Origin: Amycolatopsis sp. DSM 110486
Lineage (GTDB): Bacteria > Actinomycetota > Actinomycetes > Mycobacteriales > Pseudonocardiaceae
Direction: 5' to 3'
DNA length: 64,000 bases
Assembly (NCBI RefSeq): GCF_019468465.1
Contig: NZ_CP080519.1
Location: 7,805,001 to 7,869,000, forward strand
Below the pieces are notes generated by a model. That model ran no database searches. It was not told the origin of the DNA and worked only from the letters and a program-made list of their open reading frames with translations. Numbering within the stretch: the first letter of the stretch is position 1; each line of letters begins with the position of its first letter. The position numbers and the translations under genes are program-made. Positions 24,769-33,000 of this stretch are shown here, one piece after another.

Positions 24769-25662
24769 GTGACCGCACCCAGGCTTCCCGAAGGGGTCGG
24801 GCTGACCGCCCTGATCGCGTCCTACGCTCGGGCACAGGAGTCCCGCCGCCCGGATCGGCTGTTCGCCGACCCGCTGGCGGAGCAGTTCGTCGCGCGCGTG
24901 CTCGACGTCGACGTCTCGACAGCCGCTCTGCCGCCGCTGGGCCCGGCCCGGGAAGAGTACCCGTCGGAGTTCTGGAAGGGCCTGTCCGGCCTGTTCGCGG
25001 GCCGGACGGGCTTCTACGACCGCTACCTCACCGAGCGCCTGGCCGCGGGCTGCCGGCAGGTCGTGCTGCTCGGCGCCGGGCTCGACAGCCGGGCGTACCG
25101 GCTCGCCTTCCCCGCCGACACGGTGGTCTACGAGCTCGACTCGGCGCAGGTGCTGGCGTTCAAGGAACGCCTGGTGGCCGAGGTCGGCGCCGAGCCGGCC
25201 GTGAAGCGGGTGGCCGTGGCGGCCGACCTGCGCGAGGACTGGCGGCGCGAGCTGCTCGCCGCCGGGTTCGACGCGGGCGTGCCCACGGCCTGGATGGCCG
25301 AGGGCCTGCTCATGTACTTCGAGCCGGACCAGGCCGACGCGTTCCTCGGCGAGATCGGCAGCATGTCCGCGGCGGGCAGCACGCTCGCGGGCGAGTACCT
25401 CAACCGGCGGACCCGGATGAGCGACATCCCCACCCCCGCGGAAGGCGACCGCGCCATGGCGGAGGTCTTCGTGTCCGTCGACCGCGGCGGGCCTGCGGCG
25501 TGGCCCCCGGCCGCGTGGCTCGCCACGCGCGGCTGGACCGGCGACGGTCCCGATCTCGTCGAGGAGTTCGTCTCGTCCGGACGAGGTGTGCCGGTGCTGT
25601 TCGACCCGCGCAAGGAAGACCCGCTGCGGCTGCACCTGTTCGCGGCGACGCGGAACGCGTGA
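24769..25662 (+). CDS. SAM-dependent methyltransferase, TIGR00027/LCM-like family
   Basis: The 297-residue protein starts at a GTG (VTAPRLPEGVGLTALI). The SAM-binding signature VVLLGAGLDSRAYRL (about 93-107) and VVYELDSAQVL are diagnostic of the actinobacterial putative SAM-dependent methyltransferases related to leucine carboxyl methyltransferases (many copies in mycobacteria). AWMAEGLLMYFEPDQ is also conserved. Substrates of this family are mostly unknown. It stands 148 nt after rclA and 31 nt before the Crp-type regulator in the same direction. Confidence 0.88.
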   Translation: MTAPRLPEGVGLTALIASYARAQESRRPDRLFADPLAEQFVARVLDVDVSTAALPPLGPAREEYPSEFWKGLSGLFAGRTGFYDRYLTERLAAGCRQVVLLGAGLDSRAYRLAFPADTVVYELDSAQVLAFKERLVAEVGAEPAVKRVAVAADLREDWRRELLAAGFDAGVPTAWMAEGLLMYFEPDQADAFLGEIGSMSAAGSTLAGEYLNRRTRMSDIPTPAEGDRAMAEVFVSVDRGGPAAWPPAAWLATRGWTGDGPDLVEEFVSSGRGVPVLFDPRKEDPLRLHLFAATRNA

Positions 25663-25692
25663 ATCACCGGTGCGGGTGCTTACACTGCCGGG

Positions 25693-26415
25693 ATGAACCC
25701 GGCCGGCGCCCTTCCGCCCGCGCAGCGTTTCCGTTCCGCGGCGGGCGGCGCGGTCGTGAGCCCGTTCTTCGCGGGGATGCCGGCTGATCTGGTGGCCGGC
25801 CTGCTCGAAAGCGGGACGGCGCGCCACTACCCGCGCGGTGAGGTCATCTTCCACACCGGCGAACACGCGGGCTTCGGCTACCTCGTCGTGGCCGGGAAGG
25901 TCGCGATGGGACGGACGACCCCCACCGGCCGCGAACGGCTGATGACGCTGTTCCTGCCCGGCGACCCGTTCGGCATCACCAGCGTCTTCGAGGGCAACGC
26001 CCGCGTGTCCGACGCCGTGGCGATCAGTGACGCCGACGTGATCGCCCTGCCGGCGGCCTGGTTGCGCGAGTGGGTGCTCAGCGACCCGCGGATCGGGGCC
26101 GCCGTGGTGCGGTTCCTCTCGGCGCAGGTGCGGCGGATCAACGAGACCGTGGGCTCGCTGCTCAACCCCGACATCAGCGGGCGCGTCGCGGCCGGAATCG
26201 TGGAGCTGGCCGACCGGATCGGAGTGCGCGGCCCCGACGGCATCCGCGTGCGGCACGACCTCACGCAGGAGCAGTGGGCGCACTACGTGGGCGCTTCGCG
26301 CGAGAGCGTCAACAAGGCGCTGAAGGACATGGCGCGCCTCGGTGTGGTGACGCTGGAGTCGCGTGAGCTCGTGGTGCACGACGAGGAACGGTTGCGGCGC
26401 AAGGCCGGCCGCTGA
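25693..26415 (+). CDS. Crp/Fnr-family transcriptional regulator
   Basis: The 240-residue protein has an N-terminal cyclic-nucleotide-binding-like barrel (about 25-145; YPRGEVIFHTGEHAGFGYLVVAGKVAM and LFLPGDPFGITSVFEG) and a C-terminal HTH_Crp domain (LTQEQWAHYVGASRESVNKALKDMARLGVV). The phosphate-binding cassette lacks the usual RAA sequence (ARVSDAVA instead), so it may not bind cAMP. No Fnr-type Cys cluster is present. It is convergent, 2 nt stop to stop, with the flavin reductase gene, and is the nearest regulator to the ABC transporter cluster, though no operator was identified. Confidence 0.88.
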   Translation: MNPAGALPPAQRFRSAAGGAVVSPFFAGMPADLVAGLLESGTARHYPRGEVIFHTGEHAGFGYLVVAGKVAMGRTTPTGRERLMTLFLPGDPFGITSVFEGNARVSDAVAISDADVIALPAAWLREWVLSDPRIGAAVVRFLSAQVRRINETVGSLLNPDISGRVAAGIVELADRIGVRGPDGIRVRHDLTQEQWAHYVGASRESVNKALKDMARLGVVTLESRELVVHDEERLRRKAGR

Positions 26416-26417
26416 CG

Positions 26418-26987
26418 TCATTCGCCCGATTCCCCGAAGCCCGAGTAGCTGCGGCGGAAATACACCAACGGCGACGCGTCCGTGTGTTCCCCGTCCATGA
26501 TGAGCCCGACGACGATGGCGTGGTCCCCGCCGTCCACCACCTGGTAGAGCTCGCACTCCAGGAACGCCACCACCGAGTCCTCCAGCACGGGCGAGCCGTG
26601 CCGGCCGCGGCGCCAGCCCGTGGCGGCGAACTTGTCCGCCACGCGGCTCGCGAAGTGCGCGGAGATCTCGGAACCGTTGCTGTCCAGCACGTTCACTCCG
26701 AAGCGGCCGCGGTCGCGGATCGCCTGCAGCGTCCGCGAAGCCTTGCCGAGGCACACCAGCAGCAACGGCGGTTCGCACGACAGGCTGCACACCGTGCCCG
26801 ACGTCATGCCGATCGGTGAGCCGTCTTCGGCGGTCGTGGTGATGACGCTGACCGACGTCGGGAGCGAGGCGGCCAGGCCGCGGAACCGGTCGGCGTCCAC
26901 GCCGTAGCCGGCGAGGTGGACGGGGGCGGACATCGACCGGGCCGAACCCAGCGCCACGCCCGGCGAGGGCGGAGTCGAGGAAGTCAT
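26418..26987 (-). CDS. Flavin reductase (HpaC-like) domain protein
   Basis: The 189-residue protein has the split-barrel flavin-reductase fold: LAASLPTSVSVITTT, GMTSGTVCSLSCEPPLLLVCLGKASRTLQAI, GRFGVNVL, and the C-terminal GDHAIVVGLIMDGEH (usual GDHxIxxG). Such enzymes use NAD(P)H to supply reduced FMN to a two-component monooxygenase. The luciferase-like monooxygenase at 30788 is the obvious partner, beyond the divergent ABC transporter genes. The ATG at 26987 is chosen because a GAGG-like site lies upstream and the earlier in-frame codons are Arg-rich. Confidence 0.87.
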   Translation of the reverse strand: MTSSTPPSPGVALGSARSMSAPVHLAGYGVDADRFRGLAASLPTSVSVITTTAEDGSPIGMTSGTVCSLSCEPPLLLVCLGKASRTLQAIRDRGRFGVNVLDSNGSEISAHFASRVADKFAATGWRRGRHGSPVLEDSVVAFLECELYQVVDGGDHAIVVGLIMDGEHTDASPLVYFRRSYSGFGESGE

Positions 26988-27120
26988 GGTTCCATGGCGC
27001 CGCCGGAACCCCGCCCGCGGCAACCGGATGTGGAAACTTGCACAGCGGCGTTGTCCCCGTCACACCCGCGGTCTTCCATGCCTTTCACAGCAGCGCGGTA
27101 CTGCGGAAGGCGGAATCGGC

Positions 27121-28155
27121 ATGGCGGACAACTGCGGCAACTCTGGCAAGTCACGCAACTCTGGCAAGTCACGGAAACGGATCGCGGCGACGCTCGCCGG
27201 CGTCGCGGCGCTGGCGGTCACCTCGGCGTGCTCGACCACGGACACCACGGCCGCACCCGGCTCGGGTTCGGGCTCCGGCCCGGCCACGGGCGGTGCGGCG
27301 GTGGTGGTCGACGCTCCCGCGACCACATCGTCGGCGGCGGTCTACCTCGGCGCCCGCAACGGCGGGTTCGCCAAGGCCGGCGTCACGGTGCAGGCGCACA
27401 ACCACACGAGCTCCGACTCGCCGCTGGTGGGCCTGCTCGGCAACGGGTACCCGATCGTCTGGGACAACGCGGCCGACTACCTGCTCGCCGTGCAGAAGAA
27501 GCTCGCCGTCACGGTCGTGGGGCTCAGCGACCTCGGCGGGCCGGGACAGCTCGATGTGCTCGCCAAGGCCGGCTCGCCGATCCGCTCGGTGCGGGACCTG
27601 CCCGGCCACAGCGTCGCCATCCCCGGCACCACCTCGAGCTGCGCCCTCACCATCCCCGCGCAGCTGCGGGCCGCGGGGCTGGACCCGAAGTCGGTGAAGC
27701 TGGTGCCGGTCGCGCTGACGGACGAGGGCAGCGCGCTGCAGCGCGGGATCGTCGACGCCGCCTGCGCGCCGGAGCCGTTCCTCTCGACGATCCGCAAGAC
27801 GGTGAGCACCCGCAGCGTCTCCGACCAGTTCACCGGGCCGCTCACCGACACCCTCGTCGGCGTCTACGTGACCACCACGAGCTACGCCCAGCAGCACCCG
27901 GACGTGATCGCTTCGTTCCGCAAGGCGCTGGCGGCCGAGAACGCCGCCCTCAACGCCGATCCCGACGCGTTGCGCAAGGCCGTGCCGACGTTCACGCGCG
28001 TCGACGCGTCGCTGGCCAGCGGCATGAAGCTGCCCGGGTTCGCCACGAACGTGACTGACACGGCGCCGCTGCGGAAGCTGGCGGAGCTCATGCAGCAGGC
28101 CGGGATGCTCACGAGCACGGCGCTGCCGGCCGACGTGATGGCCGCGGACCGCTGA
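27121..28155 (+). CDS. ABC transporter substrate-binding lipoprotein, NitT/TauT type
   Basis: The 344-residue protein has a lipoprotein signal: basic head, hydrophobic IAATLAGVAALAVTS, then lipobox TSAC with the Cys near residue 37. The mature part is a type II periplasmic-binding fold of the NMT1/SsuA/TauA group (VYLGARNGGFAKAGVTVQ, PIRSVRDLPGHSVAIPG, YVTTTSYAQQHPDVIASFRKAL). It delivers an unknown substrate to the permeases encoded just downstream (22 nt). A sulfonate, an aromatic or a pyrimidine-like compound would fit the adjacent flavin monooxygenase genes. The head contains a tandem NSGKSR repeat. The ATG at 27121 follows an AAGGCGGA site. Confidence 0.87.
   Translation: MADNCGNSGKSRNSGKSRKRIAATLAGVAALAVTSACSTTDTTAAPGSGSGSGPATGGAAVVVDAPATTSSAAVYLGARNGGFAKAGVTVQAHNHTSSDSPLVGLLGNGYPIVWDNAADYLLAVQKKLAVTVVGLSDLGGPGQLDVLAKAGSPIRSVRDLPGHSVAIPGTTSSCALTIPAQLRAAGLDPKSVKLVPVALTDEGSALQRGIVDAACAPEPFLSTIRKTVSTRSVSDQFTGPLTDTLVGVYVTTTSYAQQHPDVIASFRKALAAENAALNADPDALRKAVPTFTRVDASLASGMKLPGFATNVTDTAPLRKLAELMQQAGMLTSTALPADVMAADR
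27137..27172 (+). repeat. Two tandem copies of an 18-bp unit in the signal peptide coding region
   Basis: GCAACTCTGGCAAGTCAC is repeated exactly twice, at 27137-27154 and 27155-27172, coding for NSGKSR twice in the basic head of the lipoprotein signal peptide. A slippage duplication is likely. Confidence 0.85.
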
Positions 28156-28177
28156 CGCCGGAAAGGACACCAGCCCC

Positions 28178-28996
28178 ATGTCGCTCGACGTCTTGCCCCG
28201 GCGCGCCGCGCCGCGCTTGGGCCACCGCCCCGCACTGTCCACCTTCGTGCTCGGGCTCGCCGGCCTGGTCCTGCTGGCCGCGGCCGAGGAGGTGGTCTCC
28301 CGCTCGGGACTGGTGAGCACGCAGTACCTGCCTCCCGCGAGCGTGATCCTCGCGAGGCTGGGGGAGCTGCTCACCAACGCGCCCTTCCTGACCGATCTCG
28401 GCGCCACCGCGGGTTCGGCGTTGCTCGGGCTGGTGATCGCGGTCCCGGTCGGCCTGGTCGTGGGCCTGGTCCTCGGGCTCGTCCCGGCCGCGCACACCGC
28501 GACCCGCATCGTCGTGGACCTCCTGCGGCCGGTGCCCGCGGTGGCGATCGTGCCGCTGCTGGTGCTGGTGACCGGGACGGGCCGCGAGTCCGTGGTGATC
28601 ACGATCGTGAGCGCGACGGTGTGGCCGGTGCTGCTCAACACGATCCACGGCGTCCGCGACGTCGATGGTGTCGCGTTGCAGACGGCCCGCCTCTACGGCG
28701 CGCGGCTCCCGCGCCGGCTGGCCGAGATCGTGCTGCCCTCGGCCGCACCGGTGATCGCGGCCGGCGTCCGGGTGTCGATCGGGCTCGCGCTCGTGATCGC
28801 CGTGGCGGCGGAGCTGCTCATCGGCACCGACACCGGGGTGGGGGCCTACCTGCTCGCCGCGACCCAGGGCGGCAGCCACACCGACTACGCGTTCGCCGCC
28901 GTGTGCGCGGCGGGGCTGCTGGGGCTGGTCGTGAACTGGGCCGCCCGGGCGCTGGAACGACGGTTTCTGCCGTGGAGCGAAGGAGAACCGCGATGA
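28178..28996 (+). CDS. ABC transporter permease 1 (NitT/TauT type)
   Basis: The 272-residue permease has six hydrophobic segments and the BPD_transp_1 fold; the EAA-like loop that contacts the ATPase is LQTARLYGARLPRRLAEIVLPSAAPVIAAGVR. The N-terminal segment and STQYLPPASVILARL are typical of SsuC/TauC-like permeases. It overlaps the second permease by 4 nt (ATGA). The ribosome site is AAAGGACACC. It is probably half of a heterodimeric permease. Confidence 0.88.
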   Translation: MSLDVLPRRAAPRLGHRPALSTFVLGLAGLVLLAAAEEVVSRSGLVSTQYLPPASVILARLGELLTNAPFLTDLGATAGSALLGLVIAVPVGLVVGLVLGLVPAAHTATRIVVDLLRPVPAVAIVPLLVLVTGTGRESVVITIVSATVWPVLLNTIHGVRDVDGVALQTARLYGARLPRRLAEIVLPSAAPVIAAGVRVSIGLALVIAVAAELLIGTDTGVGAYLLAATQGGSHTDYAFAAVCAAGLLGLVVNWAARALERRFLPWSEGEPR

Positions 28997-29841
28997 GTGC
29001 CGTGATCTCACCGGCGCCGGTTTCCGTGCGTCCGCTGCGGACCGCCGCGGCGGTCGCGGGCCGGTTCGTGCTGCGGTTCGGCCTGCCGGCCGTGCTGTGC
29101 TGGGTCTGGCAACGCGCCACCGAGGCCGCGGCCAACCCGTATTTCCCGACACCGTTGCAGATCCTCGACCGCGTGCGGACGCTGTGGTTCGCCGGTCCGG
29201 CGAGCGACCTGTGGACGTCGGCTCCCCTGTGGACGGACGTGGCGCCGAGCCTCGTGCGGATGCTGATCGGCTGGCTGGGCGGCTCGCTGCTCGGCGCGGC
29301 GATCGGGGTGTCGGCGGGCGCGTTCCCCACCGTGCGGCGCATGGTGGACCCGGCGGCGCAGTTCCTCCGCGCGCTGCCGACCCCGGCAATCCTGCCGGTT
29401 TTCCTGATCGTGTTCGGCGCCAACGACGTGATGCGCGTGCTGGTGATCGCGTTCGGCTGCACGTGGCCCGTGCTGCTCAACGCGATGCAGGCGACCGGCG
29501 CGATCGACCCCGTCGCGCGGGACACGGCCCGCACGCTGCGCCTGGGGCCGCTGCGTCGGCTCCTGCTGGTCGATCTCTGTTACGCCACCCCGGCGATCCT
29601 GGCGGGCATGCGCGTGGGGCTCGCCCTGGCGCTGGTGCTGATGGTGCTGTCGGAGTGGGTCGTCGCGACCAGCGGGCTCGGCTTCTTCCTCGTCGACTCC
29701 CAACGCCACTTCGAGTTCGCGGGCATGTGGGCGGCGATGGTCGCGCTCGGCGTGCTCGGCTACGTCTTCAACACCGTGTTCACCGCGTTCGAACGCCGCG
29801 CTCTGCGCTGGCACCGCCACAGCCGTGCCCGGCACGACTGA
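28993..29841 (+). CDS. ABC transporter permease 2 (NitT/TauT type)
   Basis: The 282-residue permease begins MSAVISPAPVSVRPLRTA. It has about six membrane segments, the start pattern ANPYFPTPLQILDRV and the EAA-like loop ARDTARTLRLGPLRRLLLVDLCYATPAILAGMR. It differs from permease 1, so the pair probably forms a heterodimer. AGGAGAACC precedes the ATG. The ATPase gene follows after 28 nt. Confidence 0.88.
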   Translation: MSAVISPAPVSVRPLRTAAAVAGRFVLRFGLPAVLCWVWQRATEAAANPYFPTPLQILDRVRTLWFAGPASDLWTSAPLWTDVAPSLVRMLIGWLGGSLLGAAIGVSAGAFPTVRRMVDPAAQFLRALPTPAILPVFLIVFGANDVMRVLVIAFGCTWPVLLNAMQATGAIDPVARDTARTLRLGPLRRLLLVDLCYATPAILAGMRVGLALALVLMVLSEWVVATSGLGFFLVDSQRHFEFAGMWAAMVALGVLGYVFNTVFTAFERRALRWHRHSRARHD

Positions 29842-29869
29842 TCCCCGAAGAACTCGACAGGAGTTGGTG

Positions 29870-30706
29870 ATGACCTCCATGCAGAACCCGGTCCACACGG
29901 CGGCCCGCCCGGTCGCGGGCGGTCCGGACGCGCCCGCCGAGCCCGCGGTGCGGGTCACGGACCTCGGGCACAGCTACCCCGGGCAGCCGCAACCGGTGCT
30001 GCACGACGTGTCGTTCACCGCGGCCGACGGCGAGCTGCTGACGATCGTCGGCCCGTCCGGCACGGGGAAGTCGACGCTGCTGCGCTGCCTCGCCGGGCTG
30101 CTGCGGCCCGGCCAGGGCGAGGTGTGCGTGCTCGGCAAGCCCGTGGACGGCGTGCCGGCCGGGCTGTCGATGGTCTTCCAGGACTACAGCCGCTCGCTGT
30201 TCCCGTGGATGCGGGTGGGCCGCAACGTCGAGTTCCCGTTGCGCGCCACCGGCGTGCCCGCGGCCGAACGGCGGGAACGCACCGCCGAGTCGCTGGCGGC
30301 GGTCGGGCTGGGTGACGCGCGGCGCAAGTACCCGTGGCAGCTCTCGGGCGGGATGCAGCAGCGCGTGGCCATCGCCCGCGCGCTGGCCTGCCGGCCGCGG
30401 ATCCTGCTCATGGACGAGCCGTTCGCGAGCGTCGACGCCCAGACCCGCGCCGACCTCGAGGACCTCACGCTGTCGGTGCGCGACCGGTTCGGCATGACGA
30501 TCCTCGTGGTGACGCACGACATCGACGAGAGCGTGTACCTGTCCGACCGCGTGATCGTGCTGAGCCGGCCGCCGGCCACGGTCGCCGAGCAGGTGACGGT
30601 GGACCTGCCCGCGCCGCGCGACCAGATCACCACGCGAGCGGACCCGAAGTTCGTGCACCTGCGCGCCGACGTCGCCGCGCACATCCGGGGCGACACCGCG
30701 GCCTGA
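29870..30706 (+). CDS. ABC transporter ATP-binding protein
   Basis: The 278-residue ATPase has Walker A GPSGTGKST (about 62-70), Q-loop MVFQDYSRSLFPW, signature LSGGMQQR, Walker B ILLMDEPFASVD and the switch His in VVTHDIDES, fitting the SsuB/TauB-type group. The ATG at 29870 is preferred over an upstream frame extension because AGGAG lies 7 nt before it. It completes the transporter of binding protein, two permeases and ATPase. Confidence 0.93.
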   Translation: MTSMQNPVHTAARPVAGGPDAPAEPAVRVTDLGHSYPGQPQPVLHDVSFTAADGELLTIVGPSGTGKSTLLRCLAGLLRPGQGEVCVLGKPVDGVPAGLSMVFQDYSRSLFPWMRVGRNVEFPLRATGVPAAERRERTAESLAAVGLGDARRKYPWQLSGGMQQRVAIARALACRPRILLMDEPFASVDAQTRADLEDLTLSVRDRFGMTILVVTHDIDESVYLSDRVIVLSRPPATVAEQVTVDLPAPRDQITTRADPKFVHLRADVAAHIRGDTAA

Positions 30707-30742
30707 CACACCGATCTGACACAGCGGCCTGACTGCACCTTT

Positions 30743-30772
30743 AAAACCTCCGAAAACCTCTGAAACCTCCGG
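30743..30772 (+). repeat. Triple short repeat AAACCTCCG before the monooxygenase gene
   Basis: Three imperfect copies, AAAACCTCCG, AAAACCTCTG and AAACCTCCGG, stand head to tail between the ATPase stop and the AAGGGGAG ribosome site of the monooxygenase. ACCTCC is the anti-Shine-Dalgarno sequence, so each copy could pair with the adjacent ribosome site. The unit could alternatively be a protein-binding repeat. Confidence 0.7.
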
Positions 30773-30787
30773 AACCCAAGGGGAGAC

Positions 30788-31873
30788 ATGAAGTTCTCGA
30801 TCTACCTCAACGCCCAGTCGCCCGACGGCGCGCACGACCTCGAGGTCGTCGAGGCTGTGACGGAGCAGGCGCGCATCGCGGACCGCAGCGGTTTCGCGGG
30901 CGTCTGCCTCACCGAGCACCACTTCACCGGCTACAACACCTACGGCAACCCGTTCACGTTCGGGGCCTACCTCGCGCCGCAGCTCGAGAACCTGCACACG
31001 ATCATCTCGGTCGCGGTCCCGGCCCTGTGGAACCCGCTCAACTTCGCCGAGGCGTGCACGACGCTCGACCTGCTCACGCGCGGGCGCTGCACCATCGGCG
31101 TCGGCACAGGCGGTTCGCCGCGCGAGTACCAGGGGCTCGGCCGCGACACGGCGAACCGCGCGGGGCTGATGGACGAGGTGCTCGACGTCGCGTTCCAGGC
31201 GCTGGACAAGCGGGACGACGACGGCGTGGAGATCGACTTCACCACCACGCACTCGAGCGGGCTGCTCACCCGGCGCATCATGCCCGGCAGCTTCCGCCCG
31301 TCGATCCGCTTCGCCCGCGCCGCGCTGTCCGACCAGGGCATCCTCGACGCGGTCGGCCGCGGGTGGGCGCTGCAGACCGCGCGTGACGAGCTCGATGAGA
31401 CCGCCCGCAAGTGGGCGCTCTACCACGACGCGCTCGACCGGTCCGGTCACGACGAACAGACCATTCAGGACGCTCGCGACTGGTCGCTCGTGCAGAAAAT
31501 GGTCTACGTCGGCGAAACCGACGAGTCCGCGCTGCGCGAGGTCACGCCGGCGCTGGACTACCTCGACGCGTCGACCGCCAAGGCGTTCCAGGGTGCGGCC
31601 GGTGCGGCGAAGTTCCAGAACAGCGTGGTCGGCGTTGCGGCCAATGACCGGGACGCGTTCCTGCGCAAGGCGATGATCGTCGGCAGCGTCGACACCGTCG
31701 CTCGCGAGATCGAGGCCCACGCCGAGCGCGGCATCGGGCACCTCGCGCTCGTATTCCTGTACGGGCAGCTGGATCCCGCACTCGGCAACCGTTCGTTGCA
31801 GCGGTTCATCGACCACGTGATGCCGCGGTTCGCGAACACCTCGGGAGCCGTGCCGGTGGGGGTGGCGTCGTGA
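30788..31873 (+). CDS. LLM-class (luciferase-like) flavin-dependent monooxygenase
   Basis: The 361-residue protein is a bacterial-luciferase-like TIM barrel: MKFSIYLNAQSP, ADRSGFAGVCLTEHHFTGYNTYGNPF, TLDLLTRGRCTIGVGTGGSPREY and a C-terminal IVGSVDTVAREIEAHAERGIGHLALVF. The EHHF and GxGxG-type segments are usual for FMN-dependent, reductase-supplied enzymes. It probably oxidises the compound imported by the ABC transporter, with reduced FMN from the reductase at 26418. It is the first of three linked genes (GTGA overlap with YceI, then SnoaL-like). Confidence 0.87.
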   Translation: MKFSIYLNAQSPDGAHDLEVVEAVTEQARIADRSGFAGVCLTEHHFTGYNTYGNPFTFGAYLAPQLENLHTIISVAVPALWNPLNFAEACTTLDLLTRGRCTIGVGTGGSPREYQGLGRDTANRAGLMDEVLDVAFQALDKRDDDGVEIDFTTTHSSGLLTRRIMPGSFRPSIRFARAALSDQGILDAVGRGWALQTARDELDETARKWALYHDALDRSGHDEQTIQDARDWSLVQKMVYVGETDESALREVTPALDYLDASTAKAFQGAAGAAKFQNSVVGVAANDRDAFLRKAMIVGSVDTVAREIEAHAERGIGHLALVFLYGQLDPALGNRSLQRFIDHVMPRFANTSGAVPVGVAS

Positions 31874-32424
31874 CCACTGTGGACGAAACGGTCCGCCGGT
31901 CACGGGAAGCCCTGGCCGGCACCTGGACGGTGGACGCGGCGCACAGTCTCGTCGCGTTCTCCGTGGTGCACATGACGATCGCGCGGGTGACCGGCCGGTT
32001 CGACGTGCTCGACGGCGAGGTCGAGGGCACCCTGTCGGGCGCGTCGGTGCACGTCCGCGTCGCGACCGGGAGCGTGTCTTCGGGCCATCCGAAGCGAGAT
32101 GAACTGATCCGCTCGGCGGATTTCCTCGACACCGAACGCTTTCCGGAGCTGGAGTTCACCGCGTCGTGCGACAGGTTTTCCGCCCGCGACTGGACGTTGC
32201 CCGGCAGCTTGACGATCCGCGGGGTCACCCGGCCGATCGAGCTCGCCGTGCGCACCGGTGGTGTCGTCGACCACCGCGGCGCCACGCGCGCCGGGTTCTC
32301 CGCCCGGACGTCGCTCGACCGGCGCGAGTTCGGGCTGCGGTTCGACGGCCTGCTCGCCGGTGGTGGCGTGATGGTGTCGAACCTCGTGGACATTGTGATC
32401 GAAGCCGAACTGGTCAGGGCCTGA
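31870..32424 (+). CDS. YceI-family lipid/isoprenoid-binding-like protein
   Basis: The 184-residue protein starts at a GTG overlapping the monooxygenase stop. YceI features are plain: WTVDAAHSLVAFSVVHMTIARVTGRFDVLDGEVEG, RDELIRSADFLDTERFPELEFTA, LTIRGVTRPIELAV and REFGLRF. The lipocalin-like barrel binds long hydrophobic molecules such as polyisoprenoids in characterised members. There is no signal peptide, so it is cytoplasmic. It may hold the hydrophobic substrate or product of the monooxygenase. A second YceI gene is at 44098 in a similar context. Confidence 0.9.
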   Translation: MTTVDETVRRSREALAGTWTVDAAHSLVAFSVVHMTIARVTGRFDVLDGEVEGTLSGASVHVRVATGSVSSGHPKRDELIRSADFLDTERFPELEFTASCDRFSARDWTLPGSLTIRGVTRPIELAVRTGGVVDHRGATRAGFSARTSLDRREFGLRFDGLLAGGGVMVSNLVDIVIEAELVRA

Positions 32425-32445
32425 CCGACCTCGAAAGGACACCGC

Positions 32446-32955
32446 ATGAACACCCGCAGCCTCGTGACGAGCCTCGCCGGCGGCGACTACCAGGATGTCG
32501 AGTACACGGAAGAGGAACGCCGCAACATCGATCTCGTCCTGAAGTTCCGTTCGGTTTCGCTCGAAGAACGCGCGCAGTTCCTCAAGCCCGGTGCGACGGT
32601 CAACCGCGTCGGCATGGCGTCCTTGGCGGAGCTGTCCGGCCTCGGCATGGGCGGCTATCGCAAGGATTCCCTGCCGGACCGGCACGACGTCATCGAGGAC
32701 ATCGTCGCCAAGGCGGACCGCGTGTGGGCGGTGTGGTCGCTGACGGCCACCCACACTGGTGAGCTCTACGGCTTTCCCGCGACGGGGAACAAGATCGATA
32801 TCACGGAGATGGCGATCTGGCGGTTCGAGGACGGGCTCGTCGCCGAGCACTGGTACTTCGCCGACGACTTCGCGTTGCTGCGGCAGCTGGGCGCGCTCCC
32901 GGAGTTCACCGACTACGCCGAGCTGACCCGCGGCCGCTGGCGCACCGCGGAATGA
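32446..32955 (+). CDS. SnoaL-like (NTF2-fold) protein
   Basis: The 169-residue protein fits the SnoaL-like/ester-cyclase group: an N-terminal helix with NIDLVLKFRSVSLEERAQFL, central VWAVWSLTATHTGELYGFPATGNKIDITEMAIWRFEDGLVAEHWYFADDFALLRQLG. The pattern GKIDxTEMAIWRFxDGKIxEHWxxxD is diagnostic for this family. Members are cyclases, hydrolases or isomerases, or have unknown function. AAAGGACACC precedes the ATG. It is the last gene of the ABC-monooxygenase operon and is followed by a strong terminator. Confidence 0.88.
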   Translation: MNTRSLVTSLAGGDYQDVEYTEEERRNIDLVLKFRSVSLEERAQFLKPGATVNRVGMASLAELSGLGMGGYRKDSLPDRHDVIEDIVAKADRVWAVWSLTATHTGELYGFPATGNKIDITEMAIWRFEDGLVAEHWYFADDFALLRQLGALPEFTDYAELTRGRWRTAE

Positions 32956-32960
32956 GCGAC

Positions 32961-32994
32961 GGGCGTCGTGCCGGCGATCGGCGGCACGACGCCC
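32961..32994. terminator. Bidirectional terminator
   Basis: A perfect 13-bp stem (32961-32973 with 32982-32994) and 8-nt loop lie between the stops of two convergent genes (SnoaL-like and hydrolase fusion), 5-6 nt from each. Confidence 0.88.
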
Positions 32995-33000
32995 GGCCCG

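Noticed and set aside
27000..27120. Short sulfur-type leader peptide upstream of the ABC lipoprotein
   Set aside because: The expected SRRH-DL-R pattern and Cys end of actinobacterial sulfur leader peptides are not present; only ordinary frames are seen.
29780..31903. 707-residue reverse-strand frame opposite the ABC ATPase and LLM genes
   Set aside because: No recognisable domain; both genes on the plus strand have strong motifs and good ribosome sites.
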